Source: JAHEEL01 sp963715255
GTDB taxonomy: Bacteria; Actinomycetota; Acidimicrobiia; Spongiisociales; UBA5794
Direction: 5' to 3'
Length of the DNA stretch: 64,000 bases
Assembly (NCBI GenBank): GCA_963715255.1
Contig: CAVQRN010000002.1
Coordinates: 62,001-126,000 of the forward strand
Numbering within the stretch: the stretch's first letter is position 1; each line of letters opens with the position of its first letter. Shown here piece after piece: positions 33,454 to 42,309 of this stretch. The notes beneath the pieces are model-generated. The model searched no databases. It was not told the DNA's origin and saw only the letters and a list, made by a program, of their open reading frames with translations. The position numbers were made by a program, and so were the translations under genes.

Positions 33454-34414
33454 GAACCAGGCCATTCAAGGACCGAACTCGGAATATTCCAATCCTTTCG
33501 CCGTTCTCCTGACCGGCGGCGTCGGTGGAGCGCGCGCTGCACGGTCGCTCAACCGGGTCTTTGCCGGTGGGCGGCTCACGGTGGTCGGCAACGTAGGCGA
33601 TGACGAGCTGATCCACGGCGTCCACGTGTCGGCTGATCTCGACACGGTCCTCTACACACTTGCCGGTATCGAGGGCCCTCACGGTTGGGGTATCGCTGGG
33701 GACTCGTTCACCGTGATGGATCACCTGGAGACGCTCGGCGTCGACACAACCTTCCGCCTCGGTGATCGTGATCTGGCGACGTGTCTGTTCCGAACCGGGT
33801 TGCTCGCGTCGGGGAACAGGCTCTCGGACATCACAGAGCAGATCCGGCTGGCGCTCGGTGTCGAGACACGGATCCTGCCCGCCACCGATGACCCGGTCCG
33901 AACCAGAGTTCGAATCGCCGACGGAAGCTGGCTCCCGTTCCAGGAGTACTTCGTCGCTCGGGGGCACCGTGACCACGTCCTAGAAGTGGAATACACCGGT
34001 GCCGAGCGTGCACTACCCGGCCCGGGGGTTGTCGAGGCCATCGCTGCAGCCGATGTCGTCGTGATCGCCCCATCGAATCCGCCCCTGTCGATCGGACCGA
34101 TCATCGCCGTTCCGGAGATTCGCCGGGCCATCGCCGACAAGGAACGGGTCGTCGCCATCAGCCCTCTCTTCGGGGGCAAGGCGCTCAAGGGCCCGGCGGA
34201 GCGGGTGTTGGCGTCTCTCGGATTCCCGCCAGGGAACGCCGGAGTGTTGGCATCCTACGAGGGCCTCATCTCCGACGTCGTGGTCGACATCGGAGACGCA
34301 ACTGACGTGCGAAAGCTGTCCACGTCGGTCATGATTCACGCCACCAACACCCGCCTCGGCACCGAGGACGAGGCCCGCCGGTTTGCCGAATGGTTCCAGG
34401 AGGCGTTCGCATGA
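33452..34414 (+). CDS. cofD: 2-phospho-L-lactate (or phosphoenolpyruvate) transferase CofD/FbiA
   Basis: 320 residues. Transfers the phospholactyl/phosphoenolpyruvyl moiety to Fo in coenzyme F420 synthesis. Seen: VLLTGGVGGARAARSLNRV nucleotide loop (about residues 17-35), VGNVGDDELIHGVHVSADLDTVLY, SNPPLSIGPI, and ISPLFGGKALKGPAER. ATG 33452 is the only good start, with GGAG eight nt upstream. It overlaps cofE by ATGA. The start codon overlaps that of the divergent glycosyltransferase gene. Confidence 0.94.
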   Translation: MNQAIQGPNSEYSNPFAVLLTGGVGGARAARSLNRVFAGGRLTVVGNVGDDELIHGVHVSADLDTVLYTLAGIEGPHGWGIAGDSFTVMDHLETLGVDTTFRLGDRDLATCLFRTGLLASGNRLSDITEQIRLALGVETRILPATDDPVRTRVRIADGSWLPFQEYFVARGHRDHVLEVEYTGAERALPGPGVVEAIAAADVVVIAPSNPPLSIGPIIAVPEIRRAIADKERVVAISPLFGGKALKGPAERVLASLGFPPGNAGVLASYEGLISDVVVDIGDATDVRKLSTSVMIHATNTRLGTEDEARRFAEWFQEAFA

Positions 34415-35106
34415 GCATCGAGATCCACGCGATTCGCGGAATCCCCGAGGTCGCCCCCGGCGACGACCTGGCGACGCTCATCGTCCATGGACTCGAGTCA
34501 TCGCAGATCGCGCTGTCTGACCGTGACATCGTCGTCATCACGCACAAGGTGGTGTCGAAAGCCGAAGGCCGGATCGAACCCGCCCCCGATGACCGCGCCT
34601 ACCGGGAACTGGCCGAACGCGAGGCCCGATCGATCCTGCGACGACGCGGCGATCTCCTCATCGCACAGACCGAACACGGGTTCATCTGCGCGAACGCGGG
34701 CGTCGATCGCTCCAACGTGGCAGACGGATGGGCGGTCCTCCTCCCCGTCGATCCGGACCGATCGGCGCATCGGATTCGGCTCCGTATCGAACGATTGACG
34801 GGCGTCTCGATCGCCGTCGTCATCACGGATACGTTCGGTCGCCCGTGGCGACGCGGGCTCGTCGATGTCGCCATCGGCATCTCAGGACTGCCATCGATCC
34901 TCGACCTGCGCGGTCAATCCGATGCACACGGACGCACAATGAGCGTTACGGAGATCGCCATCGTCGATGAGATCGCTGCAGCCGCCGACCTTGTCATGGG
35001 CAAGGCCGACGAGATCCCGGTCGCCGTTGTGCGGGGCCTCGATCTGACCGGGGATGGACGAGCAACCGACCTGGTGAGACCCCCGGATGAAGACATGTTC
35101 CGGTGA
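34411..35106 (+). CDS. cofE: F420-0:gamma-glutamyl ligase CofE/FbiB N-terminal type
   Basis: 231 residues from ATG 34411 in an overlap with the cofD stop. Adds glutamates to F420-0. Seen: DIVVITHKVVSKAEGR, ERLTGVSIAVVITDTFGRPWRRG and GKADEIPVAVVRGL. It lacks the C-terminal nitroreductase-like domain of mycobacterial FbiB. That separate activity is not encoded in this window. Confidence 0.93.
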   Translation: MSIEIHAIRGIPEVAPGDDLATLIVHGLESSQIALSDRDIVVITHKVVSKAEGRIEPAPDDRAYRELAEREARSILRRRGDLLIAQTEHGFICANAGVDRSNVADGWAVLLPVDPDRSAHRIRLRIERLTGVSIAVVITDTFGRPWRRGLVDVAIGISGLPSILDLRGQSDAHGRTMSVTEIAIVDEIAAAADLVMGKADEIPVAVVRGLDLTGDGRATDLVRPPDEDMFR

Positions 35107-35178
35107 GGAGGAAGTTGCAGGCAGCAAGCAGCAAGCAGCGGGACTGAAGCATTCTCTTGTCGTGCCGGTTGCTCCCTG

Positions 35179-36057
35179 TCAGAGATCGTCCGTTGTCTTC
35201 GGGCGATCATCCTTCAACAGTTTCGATAGGGCTCGATCGGCCAGGATCTTGCCGTCGGTCTGACATCCGGGGCAGTAGTTGGTCTCTCTCTTTCCGTGGA
35301 CGATCCGCTGAACCGTCGCACCGCACGCCCGGCAGGGTTCTCCGAACTTGCCGTGCACCGCCATGTCCGGGTGGAAGGCTGTGACTTTTGTCGGGAACCC
35401 ATCACCGATCTCGCTCACCCGAATCTCCGTCCACCGGCTCAGCGTGTCACCCGTCGCGTTGAAGAGACGCTCGATCTCCTCTCGATCGAGATTCGTGCTC
35501 ATTTGTGTAGGCGAGAGTCGGCCGGCCCAGAGAATCTCATCGGCGAATGCTCCGCCTATCCCTGCGAAGAGTTGCGGGTTGGTGAGGGTCCGCTTGAGCG
35601 TGTGGCGCTCCCGGCCGAGGCGTTCGGCGAATTCGGCGACGTCGAGGTCGGCGATCTCCGCCCCGCCGGGATCGAGCAACCTGAGACCGCCGGTATCGAC
35701 GAGGTGAATCGACGCGCGCCGCCTCGAGCCTGCTTCGGTGAGGAGCAGCGTTCCGTCGGCGAAGTCGAATGCGGCCAAACCGTTCCGACTCGGAATCGTC
35801 GCTCCTTGGGGAAGCCACTTCAGGCGACCGGCGATCATCAGGTGCACAACGAGGTGGAGACCGTCGTCGAGGTCCATCACGACCCGCTTCCCAAGGCGGC
35901 GGGCGTCGAGGACGATCCGATCTGCGGCGGCATCGATCGGCGGGTCGTAGGTCCGAAGCACCGAAACGCTCCGGACCCGTACGCCGAGCAGGGTCTCTCC
36001 CACGATCCGCGACCGGAGTGCGTGGAGATACGCCTCGATCTCAGGAAGTTCGGGCAT
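35179..36057 (-). CDS. Fpg/Nei-family DNA glycosylase
   Basis: 292 residues. N terminus MPELPEIEAYLHALRSRIVG keeps the catalytic Pro2 and Glu3. RRLGKRVVMDLDDG has the conserved Lys. GGAFADEILWAGRLSP belongs to the helix-2-turn-helix region. A C-terminal zinc finger CRACGATVQRIVHGKRETNYC ... CPGC is followed by an Arg/Lys-rich tail. Excises oxidised bases. Fpg versus Nei specificity cannot be decided here. Confidence 0.9.
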   Translation of the reverse strand: MPELPEIEAYLHALRSRIVGETLLGVRVRSVSVLRTYDPPIDAAADRIVLDARRLGKRVVMDLDDGLHLVVHLMIAGRLKWLPQGATIPSRNGLAAFDFADGTLLLTEAGSRRRASIHLVDTGGLRLLDPGGAEIADLDVAEFAERLGRERHTLKRTLTNPQLFAGIGGAFADEILWAGRLSPTQMSTNLDREEIERLFNATGDTLSRWTEIRVSEIGDGFPTKVTAFHPDMAVHGKFGEPCRACGATVQRIVHGKRETNYCPGCQTDGKILADRALSKLLKDDRPKTTDDL

Positions 36058-36066
36058 ACCGAAACA

Positions 36067-36127
36067 GTAGATCAGTAGCGCGACACAGGACGTCGGATCT
36101 TGGTCCTTGCCGCTGGCGTCTCGCTAC
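36067..36127. repeat. Inverted pair of GTAGNNNA octamer units
   Basis: + strand units GTAGATCA and GTAGCGCG (36067-36082) face a minus-strand GTAGCGAG (36127-36120), whose TAG is the stop codon of the epimerase gene (36126-36124). They lie between the epimerase end and the glycosylase start. Confidence 0.55.
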
Positions 36128-37065
36128 TGCCTTCTGAACCAGTCGATGGTCTGGGCTAGACCGTCATCGAGATTCGTCCACGGTTCCCATCCCAGGATCT
36201 CCTGGGCCGCCTTCGGGTCAAGGGCCGATCGACGTTGCTCCCCGGCTCGTGGTGCGGCGTGGTTCGGCCGCACCGATGATCCAACGATCCTGGCCATCTT
36301 GTCATAGAGGTCGACGACGGTGGTCTCCACCCCGGTCCCGATGTTCAGATAACGACCTCCGCCCTGAAGTGCCGCACGCCAGCATGCATCGGTGACATCC
36401 TCGACGAAGACGTAGTCGCGGGTCTGGAGTCCATCGCCGTAGATGGTCGGCGTTCGCCCGGCCAGGAGGTCTCCGGAGAAGATGGCAACAACGCCGGCCT
36501 CTCCCGCCGGATCTTGGCCCGGCCCATAGACGTTGGCGAAGCCAAGAGAAACGTAGTCGAGGGCGGCGGTTCTCTTGAAGTAGTCCAGGTAGTCGTCGAC
36601 GATCTTCTTCGATACGCCGTATGGCGAATCCGGCCTCCTGGTGACGGTCTCGCGTGTTGGGATCGAGGAGGTATCTCCGAACGTCGCTCCACCGGACGAC
36701 GAGAACACGACTCGATCGACACCGGCATCTCGAGCGGCAAGCAGTACGTTGATCGTGCCGAGCACGTTGATTGATGCGTCCGTGATCGGATCGGCAACTG
36801 ACGCTCGCACATCGATCTGGGCGGCGAGATGGAAGACAACCTCGGGGGCGAAGCCGATGAACGCATCGCGCACTTCCGGCGCCCGGACGTCGATCTGATG
36901 GAAGTGGAGACGGCCACGTGCGCGAGCGTCTGCAAGACGCGAGAGCATTCCCGTCGAGAGATCGTCGACGACGAGCACCTCGGTACCCTCGTCGATGAGG
37001 CGGTTCACCAAGTTCGAACCGATGAAGCCGGCTCCGCCGGTAACCACTGCCTTCGAGATGCCCAT
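36124..37065 (-). CDS. NAD-dependent epimerase/dehydratase (GalE-like)
   Basis: 313 residues, extended short-chain dehydrogenase. TGGAGFIGSNLVNRL (NAD loop, 8-22), HLAAQIDVRASV, SSSGGATFGD, the YGVSKK catalytic Tyr-Lys, FANVYGPGQDP and DYVFVEDVTDA. UDP-glucose 4-epimerase or a related nucleotide-sugar epimerase; substrate not determined. It starts one base pair past the biotin ligase stop. Confidence 0.88.
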   Translation of the reverse strand: MGISKAVVTGGAGFIGSNLVNRLIDEGTEVLVVDDLSTGMLSRLADARARGRLHFHQIDVRAPEVRDAFIGFAPEVVFHLAAQIDVRASVADPITDASINVLGTINVLLAARDAGVDRVVFSSSGGATFGDTSSIPTRETVTRRPDSPYGVSKKIVDDYLDYFKRTAALDYVSLGFANVYGPGQDPAGEAGVVAIFSGDLLAGRTPTIYGDGLQTRDYVFVEDVTDACWRAALQGGGRYLNIGTGVETTVVDLYDKMARIVGSSVRPNHAAPRAGEQRRSALDPKAAQEILGWEPWTNLDDGLAQTIDWFRRQ

Positions 37066-37775
37066 CAGTTCCTCCGATCGGTCGGGAGCGTAGCCCGGTC
37101 GTGGAGTCGTACCTCCCCGCTGTGTACGGCGATGACTCCATCAGATGTCTCCACGAGCAACGAACCTTCGTCGGAGACCGCAGCGGCGATTCCCGAACCG
37201 GTCGGGTATGAGACCGATCGGCCGATCGTGACACACGCTCTCCGGTACTCCTCGATCCCCCAGTCATCGGAGTGGCGCGCCATGCGGTCCAGGAATCGAT
37301 CGGCCCACGCCGTAGCGAGCTCGGTGGTTACTCGGGGCCCAGGGTCGTTTTGGAATAGGGCATCGGCACCCGCGATCGGTGTCGCCCACAGCAGATTGAT
37401 ACCACAACCGACGACCACGGTCCCATCACCCGACTCGGCGAGCAACCCACCGACCTTCCCATCACCGGCCATGAGGTCGTTGGGCCAGCGCAGACCCACC
37501 GTGACGCCGCTGAGCGCGCCGATGGCCGACCGCGCCGCGAGTCCGGCTGCCAGCGGGATCAGACTCCAGGCCTCAACGGGCCAGGCCGGCTCGAAGGCGA
37601 GCGACGCGAAGATGGCGCGATCGGGTTCGAGCCAATCGCGACCCAGCCGGCCCCGCCCCGCGGTCTGGTGGTCGGCGATCACCAGGACCGGAATACGCCG
37701 GTCGTAACGGTCGCGAGCCTCATCCTGCGTAGATTCCACCGACTCGAGCTCAACAACTGCGTATCGTGTAGCCAA
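37065..37775 (-). CDS. birA: Biotin--[acetyl-CoA-carboxylase] ligase
   Basis: 236 residues, apparently TTG start. It lacks an N-terminal HTH, so it is a ligase-only (group I) BirA. Motifs: STQDEARD, QTAGRGRLGRDW (biotinyl-AMP loop), LRWPNDLMAGDGKVGGLLAE (catalytic Lys). Biotinylates the carboxylase encoded divergently (37819, 40517), which makes the neighbourhood coherent. Confidence 0.92.
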   Translation of the reverse strand: MATRYAVVELESVESTQDEARDRYDRRIPVLVIADHQTAGRGRLGRDWLEPDRAIFASLAFEPAWPVEAWSLIPLAAGLAARSAIGALSGVTVGLRWPNDLMAGDGKVGGLLAESGDGTVVVGCGINLLWATPIAGADALFQNDPGPRVTTELATAWADRFLDRMARHSDDWGIEEYRRACVTIGRSVSYPTGSGIAAAVSDEGSLLVETSDGVIAVHSGEVRLHDRATLPTDRRN

Positions 37776-37818
37776 TCATCCACCTCGATGGTCAGATCTT
37801 GAGACTACCCGGAGAACC

Positions 37819-39369
37819 GTGAGCACCGAAGACCGCATCAACAAGCTACGAATCCTCCGCGAGAAGGCCATCACGCCAACGAACCAGCGTGCGGTCGATC
37901 GTCAGCATGACCTCGGGAAACTCTGTGCACGCGAGCGCATCGACCTACTCCTCGACAAGGACTCGTTCCAGGAACTCGACATGTTCGTGCGACACCACGC
38001 GTCTGGCTTCGGCGTCGAAGACAATCGCCCTTCTGGTGATGCCGTCGTCACCGGTTACGGCAAAGTCGACGGACGCACCGTCTTTGTCTACGCGGAGGAC
38101 TTCACCACGTACGGCGGGAGCCTCGGCGCGGCGGTCGCCGACAAGATCTGCAAGGTGATGGACCTCGCGATGGACAACGGAGCGCCGATCATCGCGATCA
38201 AGGACTCTGGTGGCGCCAGGATCCAGGAGGGTGTCGCGTCGTTGCATGGGTACGGACGGATCTTCGAGCGGAACGTTCGAGCCTCGGGGGTGATCCCCCA
38301 AATCTCGGCCATCATGGGACCGTGTGCGGGTGGCGCCGTCTACTCGCCGGCGATCACCGACTTCGTCTTCCAGGTTGAAGAAACGGCCCATCTCTTCATC
38401 ACCGGACCCGAGGTCATCAAGGCCGTAACCGGTGAAGACGTCACGATGGAGGAACTCGGAGGGGCCCACGCCCACACGACCCGGTCCGGTGTCACGCACT
38501 TCGTCGTTCCCGACGACCGGTCGGCGATGGAGGAGATCCGCTACCTGCTCTCGTTCCTGCCGCAGAACAACATGGAGGTCGCTCCGTTCTTCACCCCGCT
38601 CGACCGTCCCGATCGCATGGACGAACTGCTCACAACGATCATCCCGGACTCGCCGAACCAGCCCTACGACATGGTCGACGTCGTCGAGGCGATCGTTGAC
38701 GATCGAGAGTTCTACCAGGTGCACGAGCACTTCGCTCCGAACCTGATCGTCGGATTCGCCCGACTCGATGGATACACCATCGGCGTCGTCGGGAACCAAC
38801 CGGCGGTCCTCGCCGGAACACTCGACATCGACGCATCGTCCAAGGGGGCGAGGTTCGTCCGGTTCTGCGACGCGTTCAACATCCCGCTGGTGACGCTCGT
38901 CGACGTGCCCGGCTTCATGCCCGGCGTCGGCCAGGAACACGCAGGCATCATCCGCCACGGAGCCAAACTCCTCTATGCGTTCTCAGAGGCGACCGTGCCG
39001 CGAGTGACGGTGATTACACGCAAGGCCTACGGCGGAGCATTCCTCGTGATGAACGCCCGTGCGGTGCGCGCTGACATCGCCGTCGCATGGCCCACCGCGG
39101 AGATCGCCGTCATGGGGGCAAAGGGGGCCGTGAACATCATCCATCGCCGGGAGTTGCGCGAGGCTGATGATGCGGAAGTCGAGAGCCAGCGCCTGATCGA
39201 CGACTACGAAGATCGCTTCAACAACCCGTATGTTGCGGCCGAAAGGGGCTACATCGATGATGTCATCGAGGCTCGCGAGACGAGGCCCCTTCTGATCCGC
39301 ACCCTGGACATGCTTCGCAACAAGAGAGAAGCAACACCGCCGAGGAAACACGGCAACATCCCGCTGTAG
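37819..39369 (+). CDS. pccB: Acyl-CoA carboxylase beta subunit (propionyl/acetyl-CoA carboxyltransferase)
   Basis: 516 residues, GTG start with GGAG upstream. Carboxyltransferase fold: DKICKVMDLAMDNGAPIIAI, DSGGARIQEGVASL, PCAGGAVYSPAITDF, a second half with LVDVPGFMPGVGQEH, and RKAYGGAFLVMNAR. Transfers CO2 from biotin to acyl-CoA. Substrate (propionyl versus acetyl/other) is inferred from the adjacent mutase and is not certain. Confidence 0.93.
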   Translation: MSTEDRINKLRILREKAITPTNQRAVDRQHDLGKLCARERIDLLLDKDSFQELDMFVRHHASGFGVEDNRPSGDAVVTGYGKVDGRTVFVYAEDFTTYGGSLGAAVADKICKVMDLAMDNGAPIIAIKDSGGARIQEGVASLHGYGRIFERNVRASGVIPQISAIMGPCAGGAVYSPAITDFVFQVEETAHLFITGPEVIKAVTGEDVTMEELGGAHAHTTRSGVTHFVVPDDRSAMEEIRYLLSFLPQNNMEVAPFFTPLDRPDRMDELLTTIIPDSPNQPYDMVDVVEAIVDDREFYQVHEHFAPNLIVGFARLDGYTIGVVGNQPAVLAGTLDIDASSKGARFVRFCDAFNIPLVTLVDVPGFMPGVGQEHAGIIRHGAKLLYAFSEATVPRVTVITRKAYGGAFLVMNARAVRADIAVAWPTAEIAVMGAKGAVNIIHRRELREADDAEVESQRLIDDYEDRFNNPYVAAERGYIDDVIEARETRPLLIRTLDMLRNKREATPPRKHGNIPL

Positions 39370-39424
39370 ACGCACCATCCGGAGAGATCAACGACGACGA
39401 CGGCCACTCGGCCTCGTGCACCCA

Positions 39425-40219
39425 TCATGGTCGGCACGTCCAATGCACCCACGCCGAGTTTCCTGCATCGAGCGAATACTCGACCAGCCATGCGGCCGCG
39501 GCGACATTGGCTTCGGGAGAGAACGGCGACTCTCCTTGGAACCCCGCTTCCTCCGAAGCACGGGACCATGTGCGATCGAGGAATTGGAAGAGACCCGAGG
39601 CGCCGCTCCTCGAATTGTGGGCATCCGGGTCACCGTTCGACTCGCAGTCGATGATCAACAGCGCCTCCTCGATCCGCTCCGGAGGGAAATATCGTTCGAC
39701 AAAGCTCCGCCACCGCTCGACCGGTCCGGCGACGGGAACTGCCTCCGCTGAGATCAAGGCATCCATCGCAGTCCTCTCGGCCTCGACCATGAGCTCCGTG
39801 GCAGCAATCGCTCGCCCGGTGAGGAAGCCCGCTTTCGCCAATGCCTGGTCAGACGCTGGATCAGTCGATCCGATGAGGTTCAACACCGTCTCGAGCAACG
39901 GGTCGATCTCAGGACTCACAAGGACTCCTGCTCGCTCGCCGGCTCCGGTAACGGCCACCACGAGGCCTGTGACCGCGTCCAGGAGGCGGTCTGCCTCGCT
40001 GTGATCGAGGTCGGCTCGCCGGGCGAGTAGATCGACAATCCCTCCTCGACGCGCGAGGTCTGCGCCGATCGAGGCGCTCTGGGAGATGTCGGACATCGTT
40101 TCGATCTGCCGAAGTGCATCCGGGAGGGGAACGGTCTCTGCGGCATACGCGTCTGCCGCCGGAAGCACGGCCAGGCCGAGCGCGACGAACAACACTATGA
40201 AGAAGCGGGGATACCGCAT
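39425..40219 (-). CDS. Secreted lytic transglycosylase-like (SLT domain) protein
   Basis: 264 residues from ATG 40219 (MRYPRFFIVLFVALGLAVLP, signal peptide cleaved after AYA); the upstream frame to 40636 is shadow. Residues ~30-165 are helical with no recognised domain. The C-terminal ~85 residues form the SLT domain, with IIDCESNGDPDAHNSRSGAS containing the likely catalytic Glu, and GLFQFLDRTW. Cuts peptidoglycan glycan strands, by family. Confidence 0.82.
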   Translation of the reverse strand: MRYPRFFIVLFVALGLAVLPAADAYAAETVPLPDALRQIETMSDISQSASIGADLARRGGIVDLLARRADLDHSEADRLLDAVTGLVVAVTGAGERAGVLVSPEIDPLLETVLNLIGSTDPASDQALAKAGFLTGRAIAATELMVEAERTAMDALISAEAVPVAGPVERWRSFVERYFPPERIEEALLIIDCESNGDPDAHNSRSGASGLFQFLDRTWSRASEEAGFQGESPFSPEANVAAAAWLVEYSLDAGNSAWVHWTCRP

Positions 40220-40358
40220 GGGGAGACCCATGAGCAACTTCAGCCTATGAGCGCATCCCGGGTACCGCTGCCATTGGTAACCCTGCCTCGATGACCGGGG
40301 TCGAACCGGGGACGACTGAACCGTTCCCCTCTCCACCTTCGAAGGAGCACACCGAGTA

Positions 40359-40520
40359 ATGCATGTCGCCGTTCTCGACGACCAGGCATCATCAGGCGCT
40401 GCGGCTGCGGCTCCGCCATTCGACACAAGGAGTGGCGAAACCTCATCCTTGCGCCTGACGCGACTGACCGCCGATCTCGGCAACGGCATTGCTCGGCACA
40501 CTCCTAGGATGCCGTCGTGA
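40359..40520 (+). CDS. Possible 53-residue ORF coupled to the carboxylase alpha gene
   Basis: ATG 40359 opens 53 codons whose TGA overlaps the accC GTG start (GTGA). GGAG lies 11 nt before the ATG. The product is Ala- and Ser-rich in the middle and basic at the end (TRLTADLGNGIARHTPRMPS). It might be a small carboxylase-associated subunit or just a leader ORF; no family recognised. The rest of the 40220-40516 gap shows nothing else convincing. Confidence 0.25.
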   Translation: MHVAVLDDQASSGAAAAAPPFDTRSGETSSLRLTRLTADLGNGIARHTPRMPS

Positions 40521-42262
40521 AATCCGTTCTCATCGCGAACCGGGGCGAGATCGCCGTCCGCGTGATTCGCGCCGCTCACGATCTCGGTCTCCGTGCGATC
40601 GCCATCTACTCCGAATTGGACAGAGACGCCGTCCACGTCGACCTTGCCGATGAGGCGTGGAACGTCGGTCCGGCCCCATCGTCCAAGTCCTACCTCAATG
40701 TCGATCGGATTCTGGAAATCGCCCGCGAGTCAAGGGCCGATGCCATCCACCCCGGATACGGATTCCTCGCAGAGAATGCGGCCTTCGCCAGAGCGGTCAC
40801 CGACGCAGGTCTGACGTGGGTCGGCCCCCCACCCGAGGCGATCGCCACCATGGGCGACAAGATCGCGTCCCGCGTCGCTGCCGTCAAGGCCGGTGTGGCC
40901 GCGGTTCCAGGGACGACCGAGCCACTCACGGATGTCTCCCAGGTCAAGGCCTTCGCAGACGAGCATGGTCTGCCGATCGCCATCAAGGCAGCCCACGGAG
41001 GAGGAGGCAAGGGACTCAAGGTTGTTCGTGAGAGCGGTGACCTCGATTCCGCTTACGAAGGGGCCCGGCGCGAGGCCGAAGCGTGGTTTGCCAATCCCGA
41101 GGTCTACGTCGAACGCTACCTCGACACGCCACGCCACATCGAAGCCCAGGTGATGTTCGATACTCACGGCAACGGTGTGTTCCTTGGCGAACGAGACTGC
41201 TCCCTCCAACGACGCCACCAGAAACTCATCGAAGAGACCCCTGCTCCGGGATTCTCCGACGGGCAGCGGGCCGAGCTCGGGCGAGCTGCCCTTGCCGTTG
41301 CGCGTGCCGCCGGATACGTGAATGCCGGCACGGTCGAGTTCCTGCTCGACACGAACGGTGACCTGTTCTTCCTCGAGATGAATACGAGGATCCAGGTTGA
41401 GCACACGATCACAGAAGAAACAACCGGTGTCGATCTCGTCGTGGAACAGTTGCGCGTCGCCGCCGGTGAGATCCTCTCGTTCGATTCGGTCGAACGGACC
41501 GGTCACGCGATCGAATTCCGGATCAACGCAGAGGACCCGTCCAATGGCTTCCTCCCCACACCAGGCAAGCTCTCGGCATACCGTGAACCGGCAGGACCCG
41601 GGATCCGCGTCGACAGCGGCGTCCGTCAGGGTTCGCGTATCTCCCAGTACTACGACAACCTCATCGCCAAACTCGTCGTCCGCGGGCGGGATCGTGAAGA
41701 AGCGATCCGCAGATCGATCCGGGCGCTGACCGAGTTCAAGATCGAAGGCGTTGAGACGACGATCCCCGCACACCTGGAGATTCTCCGGGGTCCCGACTTC
41801 GCCGCGGGCAACATCCACACCCGTCTCGTGGAAGATTCGATGGACTTCAGCCGGCTCGGCACGAAGACCTCACCTGCGATGCCGGAAGACGAGGAACTCC
41901 AGGAGCGTGAGATCACCGTCGAGGTGAGCGGTCGACGTTTCGAGGTCAAGTACTGGTCGCAGGTCATCGCATCGACGGGGTCGGGACAGCGCCCCGCGCC
42001 GCGACGCAAGGCACCGAAGCTCAGCAAGGAGCAGTCGGCCGGTGCCGGCGAGGGCATCGTGACATCGCCGATGCAGGGCACGATCGTGAAGGTTCACCAC
42101 TCGGCCGGTGACACCGTACACGCCGGCGATCCGGTGTGCGTGCTGGAAGCGATGAAGATGGAGAATGAGATCAAAGCGCCGACCGACGGTGACATCGTGG
42201 ATCTCCGAGTCCGGCCGGGCGACACGGTGAGCACGGGCGCGGTGCTGATGGTGATCAGGTAG
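40517..42262 (+). CDS. accC: Acyl-CoA carboxylase alpha subunit (biotin carboxylase + BCCP)
   Basis: 581 residues, GTG start. N-terminal biotin carboxylase (SVLIANRGEIAVRVIRAAHD, HPGYGFLAEN, ATP-grasp IKAAHGGGGKGLKVV, FLEMNTRIQVEH), a linker, and a C-terminal biotinyl domain with LEAMKMENEIKAP. It works with the beta subunit at 37819 and is biotinylated by BirA. The stop TAG (42260-42262) is the first unit of a six-unit octamer array. Confidence 0.95.
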   Translation: MKSVLIANRGEIAVRVIRAAHDLGLRAIAIYSELDRDAVHVDLADEAWNVGPAPSSKSYLNVDRILEIARESRADAIHPGYGFLAENAAFARAVTDAGLTWVGPPPEAIATMGDKIASRVAAVKAGVAAVPGTTEPLTDVSQVKAFADEHGLPIAIKAAHGGGGKGLKVVRESGDLDSAYEGARREAEAWFANPEVYVERYLDTPRHIEAQVMFDTHGNGVFLGERDCSLQRRHQKLIEETPAPGFSDGQRAELGRAALAVARAAGYVNAGTVEFLLDTNGDLFFLEMNTRIQVEHTITEETTGVDLVVEQLRVAAGEILSFDSVERTGHAIEFRINAEDPSNGFLPTPGKLSAYREPAGPGIRVDSGVRQGSRISQYYDNLIAKLVVRGRDREEAIRRSIRALTEFKIEGVETTIPAHLEILRGPDFAAGNIHTRLVEDSMDFSRLGTKTSPAMPEDEELQEREITVEVSGRRFEVKYWSQVIASTGSGQRPAPRRKAPKLSKEQSAGAGEGIVTSPMQGTIVKVHHSAGDTVHAGDPVCVLEAMKMENEIKAPTDGDIVDLRVRPGDTVSTGAVLMVIR

Positions 42263-42306
42263 CCGAGTAGCCGAGTAGCCGAGCAGCTGAGCAGCTGAGC
42301 AGCTGG
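42259..42306 (+). repeat. GTAGCYGA octamer array (6 units) at the accC stop
   Basis: Three perfect GTAGCCGA units, then GCAGCTGA twice and GCAGCTGG, without interruption. The accC stop codon is TAG in unit 1. It is the longest and most regular array in the window, filling the gap between convergent accC and the acyl-CoA mutase gene. Confidence 0.85.
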
Positions 42307-42309
42307 GTG

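Noticed and set aside
40280..40310. tRNA-like T-arm (GGGGTCGAACCGGGG)
   Set aside because: No matching acceptor, D or anticodon arms could be drawn around it.
42259..42306. CRISPR array
   Set aside because: Units are 8 nt with no unique spacers, and no cas genes are present in the window.
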